A DNA stretch of 64,000 nt from Balneolaceae bacterium (GTDB lineage Bacteria > Bacteroidota > Rhodothermia > Balneolales > Balneolaceae). Shown one piece after another: positions 1 through 8,683 of the stretch (positions are counted from its first letter, which is position 1; each line of letters starts with the position of its first letter). Both the position numbers and the translations under genes were made by a program. Location of the stretch: NCBI GenBank assembly GCA_017640665.1, contig JAEPQE010000001.1, positions 1,381,262 to 1,445,261 on the forward strand. Direction: 5' to 3'. Under the pieces are notes generated by a model. That model did not search any database, was not told where the DNA came from, and saw only the letters and a list, made by a program, of their open reading frames with translations.

Positions 1-770
1 TTTGCTTCAACTTCTTCGCCTTCCTGAGCTTCTTTGGCTTCAACAGATGCTTGCTCTAGAACTTCTTCTTCATTGTGGGCTTCGCGCTCTGCAGCGCCTT
101 CAATAATAGCGTCAGCAACTTGTGAACTAATCAACTGGATAGTTCGTGCAGAGTCATCATTACAAGGAATAATGAAATCAGGAACATCAGGATCACTATT
201 GGTATCAACCATAGCAATGATAGGGATGTGAAGTTTGATGGCTTCACTTACAGCAAGGTGTTCTTTGATGATATCAACAACGAAGATTGCACCTGGAAGT
301 CGGCTCATGTTCGCAATACCACCTAAAGTATCTTCAAGTTTGCCTTGCTCACGGGTAAGCATTAAACCCTCCTTTTTAGTTAGCTCAGCAAACGTACCAT
401 CAGTTTTCATACGCTCAATCTCTTCCATACGAGAGATGCTTTTACGAACGGTAGAAAAGTTAGTCAACATTCCACCTAACCATCGGTGAGTTACATAAGG
501 CATTCCTGCGCGGATTGCTTCTGTTTTGATGATATCGGTAGACTGTTTTTTAGTTCCTACAAAAAGAATAGTTTTACCGGCACGGGAAAGTTTTTGAACT
601 TCGTCAAGTGCTTCCTGTAGGTAATTTTGAGTTTTTTTGAGGTCAATGATGTGAATCCCGTTACGTGACATAAAGATGAAATCCTTCATTTTTGGATTCC
701 AACGGCGGGTTAAGTGACCGAAATGTGCACCTGATTTTAACAGGTTTTCAATAGATGCTGCTTTAGGCAT
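1..770 (-). CDS. rpsB: 30S ribosomal protein S2 (partial, 3' end off the window)
   Basis: Reading leftwards from the ATG at 770, the frame stays open to base 1 (about 256 codons) without a stop. It begins [19 protein letters not shown] and continues with the S2 hallmarks [30 protein letters not shown] and the late DTNSDP segment. S2 sits on the head and platform of the small subunit and is needed for bS1 docking. The body matches the usual length of about 240 residues. The visible tail is an extra Glu-rich extension, as is common in Bacteroidota-type S2. It lies downstream of rplM and rpsI on the same strand after a 126-bp gap that holds two dyads. The next gene would be expected to be tsf, outside the window. 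Confidence 0.97.
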   Translation of the reverse strand, partial: MPKAASIENLLKSGAHFGHLTRRWNPKMKDFIFMSRNGIHIIDLKKTQNYLQEALDEVQKLSRAGKTILFVGTKKQSTDIIKTEAIRAGMPYVTHRWLGGMLTNFSTVRKSISRMEEIERMKTDGTFAELTKKEGLMLTREQGKLEDTLGGIANMSRLPGAIFVVDIIKEHLAVSEAIKLHIPIIAMVDTNSDPDVPDFIIPCNDDSARTIQLISSQVADAIIEGAAEREAHNEEEVLEQASVEAKEAQEGEEVEA

Positions 771-827
771 TTTAGTAGTATGTATGTTTAGGTTTGTCCG
801 CTGTGTGGGTCTGCCCCAAAAAACCAA

Positions 828-873
828 TCAGTCAATCGACTGACACCAGGCTTTGAGTCACCACACATGTGTG
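828..873 (-). promoter_or_regulatory. Two dyads in the rpsI-rpsB gap, possible S2 leader
   Basis: The 126-bp gap upstream of rpsB holds a 6-bp stem with a 4-nt loop (TCAGTC-aatc-GACTGA, 828-843) and a perfect 12-bp palindrome CACACATGTGTG (862-873). Both would lie in the transcript just ahead of the rpsB start. Autoregulatory leaders of ribosomal protein genes are well known, but I do not recognise a described S2 leader fold here, so the role is inference. Confidence 0.35.
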
Positions 874-896
874 ATTTAAATTGTACAGCGTAAGTA

Positions 897-1283
897 TTAA
901 CGCTTAGAGAACTGGAATTTCTTACGTGCTTTTGGCTGACCCGGTTTTTTACGCTCAACCATTCTTGAATCACGGGTAAGAAGACCATGCTCCTTCAAAA
1001 TAGAGTGCATTTCTTCATTCTCTCCATCAAGTCCACGAGCCAGAGCGTGCGAAATTGCACCAGCCTGACCAGCTTTCCCGCCACCGCGTACAGTAACTTT
1101 GATGTCGTACTTTCCTTCCGTTTCAGTAACGTGCATAGGAAGTAGTGCAATGTTGCGGATAGATTTTACAGGAAGATATTCTTCAATAGGAGTTTTGTTA
1201 ACGAGGAACTCGCCTTTACCCGGCTTGATGTACAAGCGAGCTGTAGAGGTTTTTCGTCGTCCGATGTAATTAGCTTGTGCCAT
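897..1283 (-). CDS. rpsI: 30S ribosomal protein S9
   Basis: A 128-residue protein starting MAQANYIGRRKTSTARLYI with the S9 signature GGGKAGQAGAISHALARGL in the middle and the basic tail KARKKFQFSKR. In S9 the C-terminal Lys-Arg tail reaches the P-site tRNA anticodon loop. Length is typical for bacterial S9. It starts 12 bp after the end of rplM on the same strand, the near-universal rplM-rpsI pair, and is followed by rpsB. Identification is certain from the motif and context. Confidence 0.98.
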   Translation of the reverse strand: MAQANYIGRRKTSTARLYIKPGKGEFLVNKTPIEEYLPVKSIRNIALLPMHVTETEGKYDIKVTVRGGGKAGQAGAISHALARGLDGENEEMHSILKEHGLLTRDSRMVERKKPGQPKARKKFQFSKR

Positions 1284-1295
1284 TATAAAAATCGA

Positions 1296-1739
1296 TTAAA
1301 TCTCGATGGTTTCGGGGTTCTGTGCCGTTTGCTCATGTACAGGACCTGCATACACACGAAGGTTGGTCAATATCTTACGACCAATTTTATTCTTCGGAAG
1401 CATTCCTTTAACAGCTTTCATAACTAGTGAGGTAGGATCTTTAGCCAACATATCTTCTGCACTTGTAAAGCGCTCACCACCAGGATAGAACGTATGACGG
1501 AAATACATTTTATCAGTCATTTTTTTTCCGGTCAATTTCACCTTTTCGGCATTGATAACAATTACATTGTCTCCGGTATCCATGTGAGGAGTGAATGTGG
1601 GCTTGGTCTTGCCTCTCAAAATAGATGCTACAACAGTACTCAATCTACCCAAGGGTACATCTTCTGCGTCAACTAATACCCACTTCTTCTCGATGTCGCT
1701 GGGCTTTGCTGAGTATGTTTTAAAACTTAAAGTATTCAC
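1296..1739 (-). CDS. rplM: 50S ribosomal protein L13 (GTG start)
   Basis: L13 of 147 residues when read from the GTG at 1739. The frame stays open further upstream for about 47 codons, but that extension is hydrophobic and low in resemblance to L13. The family normally begins with a short lead into the [16 protein letters not shown] segment, so the GTG is preferred. Other L13 landmarks are [28 protein letters not shown], and [14 protein letters not shown]13 is an early-assembly 23S rRNA-binding protein. No clear Shine-Dalgarno sequence precedes the GTG, which is usual for Bacteroidota relatives. It is the first gene of rplM-rpsI-rpsB and is divergent from acnA. Confidence 0.95.
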   Translation of the reverse strand: MNTLSFKTYSAKPSDIEKKWVLVDAEDVPLGRLSTVVASILRGKTKPTFTPHMDTGDNVIVINAEKVKLTGKKMTDKMYFRHTFYPGGERFTSAEDMLAKDPTSLVMKAVKGMLPKNKIGRKILTNLRVYAGPVHEQTAQNPETIEI

Positions 1740-1784
1740 GATAACTCGTTTATTTGCTTTTTTGGAAAGACACAAAAAATACGG

Positions 1785-1792
1785 CAAAAATA
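1785..1792 (-). promoter_or_regulatory. Possible -7 element for rplM
   Basis: On the minus strand these bases read TATTTTTG, matching the Bacteroidota -7 consensus TAnnTTTG, about 46 bp ahead of the GTG. There is no good TTG element 19-21 bp upstream, so support is weak. Confidence 0.3.
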
Positions 1793-1814
1793 TTTCCATA
1801 TCAACAACTATTTG

Positions 1815-1822
1815 TACTTTTG
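1815..1822 (+). promoter_or_regulatory. Possible -7 element for acnA
   Basis: TACTTTTG fits the TAnnTTTG consensus of Bacteroidota promoters. The upstream -33 region is only T-rich rather than TTG. If used, the acnA leader would be about 135 nt and would carry the small hairpin AGAGGC-TTAT-GCCTCT (1837-1852) and the 9-bp dyad at 1917-1937. Confidence 0.35.
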
Positions 1823-1916
1823 TTGTCGAAATGTTGAGAGGCTTATGCCTCTTATTTATTAAGTTGAAATGAAGAAGCAAGTGAAAAGGTTATTACCCCA
1901 AAGACAATGCACTAAA

Positions 1917-1937
1917 AGATTTGTATCTTACAAATCT
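1917..1937 (+). promoter_or_regulatory. Perfect 9-bp inverted repeat ahead of acnA
   Basis: AGATTTGTA and TACAAATCT are exact reverse complements separated by TCT, ending 26 bp before the aconitase ATG. The symmetry suits either a dimeric regulator operator or an RNA hairpin in the leader. No known operator is recognised; function is inference. Confidence 0.45.
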
Positions 1938-1963
1938 ACTCGAATTTTAAAAAGACAGTTGAA

Positions 1964-4666
1964 ATGAGCGACAAATTTAAAAGCACCAAACAAACCTTTA
2001 ACACCGGAAGCGGCGAAGCTACTTTTTACAGCCTGCCAAAATTGAAAGAGTTAGGGTATTCTGTTGATAAACTCCCGTTCTCTATAAAGCTGCTTCTGGA
2101 AGCAGTGTTAAGGGAAAATGATGGATATGCTATTACCGATGCGGATATCGAAACACTGGCAACCTACAATGCAGCAAAGCCCGAAGGAGAAATTCCCTTC
2201 AAACCTTCACGTGTGGTTCTGCAGGATTTTACAGGCGTACCTGCAGTAGTTGATTTGGCAGCACTAAGATCCGCAATGAAAAGAATGGGGGGAAGTCCTA
2301 CCGATATCAATCCTCAGGTTCCGGTTGATTTAGTAATTGATCACTCTGTCCAAGTAGATATGTTTGGTCAGGATGCGGCGCTCATGTTTAATGTTGAAAA
2401 AGAAATGGAGCGTAACAACGAGCGCTATGAGTTTTTGAAATGGGGTAAAGAAGCCTTTGATAATTTCCGTGTTGTTCCTCCGGGGCGTGGAATCGTTCAC
2501 CAGGTTAATCTTGAGTACTTAGGACGAGGCGTATTTACACGAGAAGAGGCTGATGGTACAATTACGGCATATCCTGATACATTGGTTGGAACCGATTCCC
2601 ATACTACGATGATCAACGGACTTGGAATTCTTGGCTGGGGTGTTGGTGGTATTGAAGCAGAAGCTGCAATGCTTGGTCAGCCTATTTCTATGTTAGTTCC
2701 CGAAGTGGTTGGAATGAAATTAACCGGAAAACTTCGTGAAGGAGTTACAGCTACCGATCTTACGCTTACGGTAACTCAGATGCTTAGAAAGCATAAAGTA
2801 GTAGGTAAATTTGTAGAATTTTATGGTGATGGAATCAGCAACATGAGTTTGCCTGATCGCGCAACTATCGCAAACATGGCCCCTGAATATGGAGCAACAA
2901 TGGGATTTTTTCCGATTGATGATGAATCCTTAAGATACATGAGCAGAACGGGTCGATCTGAGGAGCTCGTTAAGTTGGTTGAAAATTATACTAAAGCACA
3001 AAGGTTATTCAGAACTGATGACACACCTGATCCGGAATTCACATCTACACTGGAATTAGATCTTGGAACAGTTGAAACTTCTTTGGCAGGCCCAAAGCTT
3101 CCGCACGATCGTATCACATTAAACAATATGAAGCGTGCGTTTGAAAATTCGCTAACCAGCGATAACCCAACAATGGGTTTCAACCTTGCAAAAGAAAAGC
3201 TTTCAAATAAAGGGCTGTATAAAAACGGCCAGGAAATTGAAATGAAGCACGGGGATGTGGTTATTGCTGCCATCACCAGTTGCACGAACACTTCTAACCC
3301 AAGCGTAATGTTAGGTGCAGGGATTGTTGCTAAGAAGGCTGTAGAAAAAGGATTGAAAGTACCGGCTTATGTAAAAACTTCGTTGGCACCTGGGTCGCGT
3401 GTAGTAACAGAATATTTAAACGAAGCTGGATTGACTGATTATATGGACCAGCTTGGATTTAACCTTGTTGGTTACGGATGTACAACCTGTATCGGTAACT
3501 CAGGCCCGCTTCCTGAGCCTGTTGAGAAGGCCATTCGTGAGGGTGATTTAATTGCAGCTGGAGTACTCTCAGGTAACCGAAATTTTGAAGGTCGGATTCA
3601 CCCTTGGGTGAAAGCAAACTTCCTGGCTTCCCCACCATTGGTAGTAGCTTATGCTCTTGCGGGCACGGTTGATATAGACCTGAGCAACGAGCCTCTTGGA
3701 AAAGACAAGGATGGAAATGATGTTTACCTGAAAGATTTGTGGCCTACGACTGAAGAAATTGCGGAGCATTTGGATAGTGCTATTCGCCCGGAATTGTTTG
3801 ATAAGTTATATGCGGATATTTTTGAATCCCCGGCCTGGGAAGAAATTCCGGTTTCTGGTGGTGACTTATTCAATTGGGATGAAAAATCCACCTACATTCA
3901 GGAGCCTCCATTCTTCATGAATATGAGTGAAGAACCAGAGCCGATTAAATCCATTGAAGGAGCCCGTGTTCTTGTAAAAGTGGGAGATTCCATCACAACA
4001 GATCATATATCACCAGCTGGAAACATCAAAGAAGACGCCCCTGCTGGTGTATACTTGAAAGAACATGGCGTCGAGAAGAAAGACTTCAACTCTTATGGTT
4101 CGCGACGTGGTAACGATCGGGTGATGACCAGAGGTACTTTCGCAAATGTTCGATTTAAAAATCAGCTTGCTCCCGGTACCGAAGGTGGATTTACTAAGTA
4201 CCATCCTACTGGAGAAGTGACTACGATCTACGACGCGTCACTGAAATACAAAGAAAGTAATACTCCGCTTATTGCTATTGCAGGAAATCAATACGGTACC
4301 GGATCATCACGTGATTGGGCTGCTAAAGGAACCAACTTACTTGGCGTGAAAGCAGTAATCGCAGAATCTTATGAGCGGATTCACCGATCTAACCTTGTTC
4401 AGATGGGTGTGATTCCTCTACAGTTTAAAGAAGGTGATACACCGGAGTCTTTAGGACTTGATGGTTCAGAAACCTTTACTATTCATTTAAGCGATGATAT
4501 CAAAGCCCGTGGCGAAGTGAAAGTAACTGCTGTTAAAGAAGGTGGCGAAGAAATCAACTTCACAACCACCAGCAGAATTGATACTCCCGTTGAGGTTGAC
4601 TACTACCGAAATGGAGGTATTCTCCATACGGTATTACTCGATTACCTGAAAAAGAGCAAATCTTAG
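1964..4666 (+). CDS. acnA: Aconitate hydratase (aconitase A / IRP type)
   Basis: A 900-residue monomeric aconitase of the AcnA/IRP1 class, which interconverts citrate and isocitrate in the TCA cycle. The three [4Fe-4S] ligands are visible: C440 in [11 protein letters not shown] and C506/C509 in [12 protein letters not shown]. Other landmarks are the early [18 protein letters not shown], the [23 protein letters not shown] block, the swivel-domain [15 protein letters not shown] and the late [32 protein letters not shown]. Length agrees with the family (about 890-900). The start at 1964 gives a normal AcnA N terminus. It is divergent from rplM with a 224-bp gap holding a perfect inverted repeat, and ends in a strong terminator. 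AcnA-type proteins can bind RNA when the cluster is lost; nothing in the sequence tests that here. Confidence 0.98.
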   Translation: MSDKFKSTKQTFNTGSGEATFYSLPKLKELGYSVDKLPFSIKLLLEAVLRENDGYAITDADIETLATYNAAKPEGEIPFKPSRVVLQDFTGVPAVVDLAALRSAMKRMGGSPTDINPQVPVDLVIDHSVQVDMFGQDAALMFNVEKEMERNNERYEFLKWGKEAFDNFRVVPPGRGIVHQVNLEYLGRGVFTREEADGTITAYPDTLVGTDSHTTMINGLGILGWGVGGIEAEAAMLGQPISMLVPEVVGMKLTGKLREGVTATDLTLTVTQMLRKHKVVGKFVEFYGDGISNMSLPDRATIANMAPEYGATMGFFPIDDESLRYMSRTGRSEELVKLVENYTKAQRLFRTDDTPDPEFTSTLELDLGTVETSLAGPKLPHDRITLNNMKRAFENSLTSDNPTMGFNLAKEKLSNKGLYKNGQEIEMKHGDVVIAAITSCTNTSNPSVMLGAGIVAKKAVEKGLKVPAYVKTSLAPGSRVVTEYLNEAGLTDYMDQLGFNLVGYGCTTCIGNSGPLPEPVEKAIREGDLIAAGVLSGNRNFEGRIHPWVKANFLASPPLVVAYALAGTVDIDLSNEPLGKDKDGNDVYLKDLWPTTEEIAEHLDSAIRPELFDKLYADIFESPAWEEIPVSGGDLFNWDEKSTYIQEPPFFMNMSEEPEPIKSIEGARVLVKVGDSITTDHISPAGNIKEDAPAGVYLKEHGVEKKDFNSYGSRRGNDRVMTRGTFANVRFKNQLAPGTEGGFTKYHPTGEVTTIYDASLKYKESNTPLIAIAGNQYGTGSSRDWAAKGTNLLGVKAVIAESYERIHRSNLVQMGVIPLQFKEGDTPESLGLDGSETFTIHLSDDIKARGEVKVTAVKEGGEEINFTTTSRIDTPVEVDYYRNGGILHTVLLDYLKKSKS

Positions 4667-4680
4667 GTTTTCATTCACTA

Positions 4681-4718
4681 AATCCCCGGTCACTTTTGAT
4701 CGGGGATTTTTTGTTTTT
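4681..4718 (+). terminator. Rho-independent terminator after acnA
   Basis: An 8-bp GC-rich stem (AATCCCCG, 4681-4688, with CGGGGATT, 4701-4708), a 12-nt loop and a T-rich tail (T-run 4707-4712 then a second T-run). Confidence 0.9.
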
Positions 4719-4773
4719 CTGAAGTGTAAACATCATCTTCAGAAATTATTTTCCCAAAACGTATAATTTGTGA

Positions 4774-5907
4774 ATGGCAGAAAATTATAAACACATGCAG
4801 TTGTTGCTTCACGCGATTGAAGGAATCAATCGTACTATGGAGCTTAAGTCTCTGTTGCTAAAATGTATGAACTCTGCTTGCCAGGTGATGGAAGCCGAGG
4901 CCAGCTCACTAATGCTGATTGATGAAGTCACAGGAGAACTTCATGTGAGTATCCCAACAGGACCGATTAAAGATAAAATTAAAGGGATGAGCATTCCCAG
5001 GGATAAAGGGGTTGCCGGATGGGTGCTTAAATCCAAAGAACCTTATTTCACAAATGAGCTTAAAGATTCTGATATTTTCTGGGGAGAACTCAGCTCAGAG
5101 TTTAGCAGCCAAAGCATTATGTGTGTGCCTCTTCTCAATTCAAAAAAAGAAGCCATTGGGGTGCTTCAGGTATTGAATAAGTTGAATGGAAAGGAATTTA
5201 AGAAAGAAGAGATTCCGGTATTCGAAACATTGGCAGGTCATGTAGCGCTTTCTATTGAAAAGGTGAAGGAAGTAGATGACCTCAAAAAAAAGATCAAAGA
5301 AAAAGAGTCGAAGCTAAAAGAAGTTCACCAGGGTTTGAAAAGCAATCTTGCAGCGATAAATGCACTTATACAATTAGAGGTGCCAACTATAGATGATGAA
5401 CTTGCTCAGTTTGTACTAAAAGCTACCGGTTCAAGAATAGAGGCGATTTCCAACGCACATCATATACTTTATAATCAGGATGAGTTCGAATATCTGGACT
5501 TAGGACTTTATTTAGGCCGTTTGACATCGATCGTTTCTGAAATTTTTGAGCAGGAGGGAAAAGAAATAAGCCTTCTTTTAGATATGGATAAAATTGCTCT
5601 GAAAGCGAGTGTGGCGCTAACGGTAGGTTTAATTGTAAACGAAGTACTTGTAAATATGTACAAGGATGCTTTTGTGATCGAATCTTATGGAAAAATTACG
5701 CTGGCTGTAAAAAAAGATGAACAGAACTGTGTAGCCATCAGCATTTCTGATGATGGAGGCGGACTTAAATCAAATCTGGATGGTAGTGAGGAAGATTCCC
5801 TCGGGTCAATAATTATAAAAACACTGGCCAGTAAATTGGATGCCACGCTCACCCAGCGCACTAACGATGCAGGTGGGACTACTTTTACGATACTGTTTTA
5901 TAACTGA
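4774..5907 (+). CDS. GAF-domain sensor histidine kinase (HisKA_2 type)
   Basis: A 377-residue soluble protein. Residues about 10-170 form a GAF domain (ASSLMLIDEVTGELHVSIP, GVAGWVLKSKEPYF, MCVPLLNSKKEAIGVLQVLN). A short coiled coil (about 172-190, rich in Lys/Glu) leads to KEVHQGLKSNLAAINALI, which aligns with the phosphoacceptor block EIHHRVKNNLQ of HisKA_2 kinases and keeps the His. The C-terminal ATPase part has an N-box-like NEVLVNMYKDAF and a G1 box ISDDGGGL. No membrane segment or signal peptide is present, so it probably senses a cytoplasmic cue through GAF. There is no response regulator beside it. It stands between the acnA terminator and an SLC13 transporter, 46 bp upstream of the latter, so it may influence that gene, which is inference. 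Confidence 0.88.
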   Translation: MAENYKHMQLLLHAIEGINRTMELKSLLLKCMNSACQVMEAEASSLMLIDEVTGELHVSIPTGPIKDKIKGMSIPRDKGVAGWVLKSKEPYFTNELKDSDIFWGELSSEFSSQSIMCVPLLNSKKEAIGVLQVLNKLNGKEFKKEEIPVFETLAGHVALSIEKVKEVDDLKKKIKEKESKLKEVHQGLKSNLAAINALIQLEVPTIDDELAQFVLKATGSRIEAISNAHHILYNQDEFEYLDLGLYLGRLTSIVSEIFEQEGKEISLLLDMDKIALKASVALTVGLIVNEVLVNMYKDAFVIESYGKITLAVKKDEQNCVAISISDDGGGLKSNLDGSEEDSLGSIIIKTLASKLDATLTQRTNDAGGTTFTILFYN

Positions 5908-5953
5908 ATAACTTAAAGCTGATCTTAAATCTCAAACCCCTATTTTCATCGAG

Positions 5954-7375
5954 ATGGAATTAGCACGTCTATTTAAACTTTTATTGGGGCCGATACTTTT
6001 CTTTGCAGGCGCGGCTATTGGTGGATTCGATAATGACCAGGCCCTGATGATTGGTATCATGCTTTGGATGTTGAGTTGGTGGATAACAGAAGTGGTTCCT
6101 TTAGCAGTTACCGCTCTCCTTCCAATGATTTTGTTCCCGATGGCGGGAATACTTGAGCTTAGGGAAACCACCATCAATTATGCGAACCCGGTAATCTATT
6201 TATTCTTCGGGGGATTTGTACTTGGGCTGGCCATCGAAAAGTGGGGGTTACACAAACGAATCGCTCTTAACATAATGAATCTTGCGGGAGAGAAACCTTC
6301 GAGAGTGATTTTGGGATGTATGCTGGCAACTTCTCTTCTTTCTATGTGGATTAGCAATACCGCAACTACAGTAATGATGTTACCCATTGGGATGTCGGTA
6401 GTAGCATTGCTCAAAGACAAAATTGATGATGGAGCCGGAGCAAAAAACTTTGCCCTTACCTTGATGCTGGGCATTGCTTATGCTGCGAATATCGGGGGAA
6501 TCACTACCCTTATCGGGACCCCACCAAACTTGGTACTGGCTAGTATTGTGGATGAGACAGGACTCGACCCACTCGGGTTTTCTGAGTGGCTGTTTTTTGC
6601 ATTCCCTTTAGTGATTATTCTATTTACCGCAGTTTATCTCATTAATACAAAGCTGGTGTTCCCGGTTCGAATCAAAAAGCTGGAAGGAATAAGTGAACTG
6701 ATTTCAGGAGAACTGAAAGGGCTCGGGAAAATAGGAAAAAGCGAGCGCAATGTGTTGATGATATTAGTAGTAACCGCTCTACTGTGGATTTTTCGAGCTC
6801 AACTTACAAAGATCATTTGGCTAGAGGGATTAAATGACACAATCATCGCCATTTTTGCTTCCATAATGTTGTTTATCTGGCCTTCTGAGAAAAAGTCAAC
6901 GCCTATACTAGTTTGGTCAGATACGAAAAAACTTCCATGGGATATCCTCCTACTTTTTGGGGGTGGGATTTCGCTTGCAAAAGGGCTTGAAATAACCAAT
7001 GTAGTGGGGATTTTAGGAGATTGGATCAGCACTACGGTAGCTCCAAATCCACTATTAGTAATTCTGGTGGTATGTGCGTTTGCGGTATTTCTAACAGAAG
7101 TAATGAGCAATGTAGCTCTGGTAGCAGTATTTATACCGGTCTCTTTTGTAATTGCCCAGAACTTTGGATTTAGTGAACTTCAGCTTGCTATTCCTCTTAC
7201 TATTGGCGCAAGTTGTGCATTCATGTTTCCCATATCAACACCACCCAATGCGATTGTTTTTTCGAGTGGCTATATCAATATGAATCAGATGGCAAGAGTA
7301 GGAATTATTCTGAACATAACCTGTATTCTTATTATCACCTTGTACAGTTATTTCTTCCAGGGATTATTCTTCTGA
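5954..7375 (+). CDS. SLC13/DASS family sodium-anion symporter
   Basis: A 473-residue polytopic membrane protein with about 11-12 hydrophobic segments. Both family-defining SNT/SNV-type hairpin motifs are present: SNTATTVMMLPIGMS (about residue 135) and SNVALVAVFIPVSF (about 385), each followed by a proline-rich TPPN element (GTPPNLVLASI and STPPNAIVFSSGY). In this family these motifs build the two pseudo-symmetric substrate and sodium sites, moving dicarboxylates, citrate or sulfate into the cell. Location near aconitase makes a di- or tricarboxylate plausible, but the substrate cannot be read from sequence. The 3' end overlaps the end of the convergent Fe-S gene by 12 bp. Confidence 0.92.
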   Translation: MELARLFKLLLGPILFFAGAAIGGFDNDQALMIGIMLWMLSWWITEVVPLAVTALLPMILFPMAGILELRETTINYANPVIYLFFGGFVLGLAIEKWGLHKRIALNIMNLAGEKPSRVILGCMLATSLLSMWISNTATTVMMLPIGMSVVALLKDKIDDGAGAKNFALTLMLGIAYAANIGGITTLIGTPPNLVLASIVDETGLDPLGFSEWLFFAFPLVIILFTAVYLINTKLVFPVRIKKLEGISELISGELKGLGKIGKSERNVLMILVVTALLWIFRAQLTKIIWLEGLNDTIIAIFASIMLFIWPSEKKSTPILVWSDTKKLPWDILLLFGGGISLAKGLEITNVVGILGDWISTTVAPNPLLVILVVCAFAVFLTEVMSNVALVAVFIPVSFVIAQNFGFSELQLAIPLTIGASCAFMFPISTPPNAIVFSSGYINMNQMARVGIILNITCILIITLYSYFFQGLFF

Positions 7376-8023
7376 TCTAAATTCTGCCTCTTTATGGCTA
7401 CCATCACAGAACGGTTTATTGGAAGAAGCACCGCATCTGCAAAAACTCATTTTCTTTTGGGTTGAAATAGCCTGATCCGATCCATTTAGAGTATAATTTC
7501 CTTCAACAACAAAAGGTGCATTAGGGAATATCGTAACAGACAGTTCGCCACCACTTTCGTCAGTTTCTTCCAAAAGAAGTCGCTCTGGGTTATACTCAGT
7601 TCCTGCTTTAAATTCTGCTTTGATGTGTGAATTATCGCAATAAGGTTTGTTTGTCGATTTTCCACACCTACAAAAGGCTGCCCGGGTTTCTTCAGCAATC
7701 ACTTCTCCATCCAGATTCTTGATATTAAGATTTCCCTTCAGATAAACCGGACCATCTTCAACCAAAGTCAGATCATTTCTGCGAGGGATGGGTTCTTTCT
7801 CACCCCCATCTTTTCTTTTAAACTGCAGCGCACCCGTTGGGCATTTAGTAATTACCTTAGCAACTTTATCAGCGGCAGATTTTCCAGGCTGGATCCAGGG
7901 TTTTTCATCAATATTAAACACTCCGGGCAAACCATGTACACATTCCTTGGCATGAATACATTTGAATTTATCCCATGTTACTTCAATTTCATCGGATTCG
8001 TAGGTATATATTTTTTCAGGCAT
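7364..8023 (-). CDS. Iron-sulfur protein: Fer4_19 domain plus two CDGSH domains
   Basis: A 219-residue protein with three likely metal sites. Residues about 8-75 resemble the YjdI-type mono-cluster domain (KCIHAKECVHGLPGVF and later ITKCPTGAL). Two CDGSH-type zinc-finger/mitoNEET-like motifs follow: FCRCGKSTNKPYCDNSHIKAEF-like at about 115-140, where the third element is CDNSH, and FCRCGASSNKPFCDGSH near the C terminus. CDGSH proteins bind [2Fe-2S] clusters through three Cys and one His and act in redox sensing or Fe-S transfer. No signal peptide, so cytoplasmic. It is convergent with the SLC13 gene (12-bp overlap) and 102 bp downstream of a membrane-protein gene on the same strand. The precise partner is unknown. 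Confidence 0.9.
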   Translation of the reverse strand: MPEKIYTYESDEIEVTWDKFKCIHAKECVHGLPGVFNIDEKPWIQPGKSAADKVAKVITKCPTGALQFKRKDGGEKEPIPRRNDLTLVEDGPVYLKGNLNIKNLDGEVIAEETRAAFCRCGKSTNKPYCDNSHIKAEFKAGTEYNPERLLLEETDESGGELSVTIFPNAPFVVEGNYTLNGSDQAISTQKKMSFCRCGASSNKPFCDGSHKEAEFRSEE

Positions 8024-8125
8024 AGCGGTAAATATTTGAAAAATAATTTTGGTGCAGATAATAGTAATCAGATTGAATATGTAATTCTGAAGTCAATCTT
8101 ACAAATGGGTAGTCTTGGCTAATCG

Positions 8126-8671
8126 TTATTCCTTGCTGTTATTTTTTTGAGTAATGAAGCTATAAATAAATCTGGGCAGCTTATAAATTGTAAAGAATAA
8201 AATCATCAGAATGATTCCTGCGGTAATTGGAATATTGGCACCAAGCACATACATAGCACCCAGGACAAAACCCATTAGATATTCTCCAAAATGCAAAGGA
8301 ATGAAAAGGGATATAGCAAATAGTCCAAGCATCATGTATTCGGGAGCCTTAGAACCAATGGAGAAGAAATAAGTCAGCAAAACTCCAAATATTATACCTG
8401 AAATAAACCGATATATAACAACCTGGTTTTGTGAGGTTTCTGATTCGTTCGAGTTATTCCTTTTCTCTATTCTAAGAAGTACCAACCATGATGTGATGGG
8501 AACAGTTAATAAACCCCACCAATTTGAAATGCCGGGGAGACTATCATTCTGAAAGAAATAGTGGGTTACAACACCGCCTTGGAAATGTTCAATTAGCAAA
8601 TGTGCCAGAACAAGCAGAGTGAATGACGCTGTGATGAGAGCTTTGTTATTTTCTAAGAAATTCGGATGCAT
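8126..8671 (-). CDS. Membrane protein of unknown function in the ABC/M1 operon
   Basis: A 181-residue protein with about five hydrophobic segments (roughly residues 12-30, 48-66, 86-107, 110-130 and 136-160) and a basic tail (FITQKNNSKE). I do not recognise a family. An early segment LLIEHFQGGVVTHYFF, with two His near a membrane boundary, and HFGEYLMGF later are the only polar features inside otherwise apolar stretches. It starts 12 bp after the permease-peptidase fusion on the same strand, so it is almost surely co-transcribed with the ABC transporter and could be an accessory subunit. Confidence 0.85.
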   Translation of the reverse strand: MHPNFLENNKALITASFTLLVLAHLLIEHFQGGVVTHYFFQNDSLPGISNWWGLLTVPITSWLVLLRIEKRNNSNESETSQNQVVIYRFISGIIFGVLLTYFFSIGSKAPEYMMLGLFAISLFIPLHFGEYLMGFVLGAMYVLGANIPITAGIILMILFFTIYKLPRFIYSFITQKNNSKE

Positions 8672-8683
8672 ATTTAACTGTTT

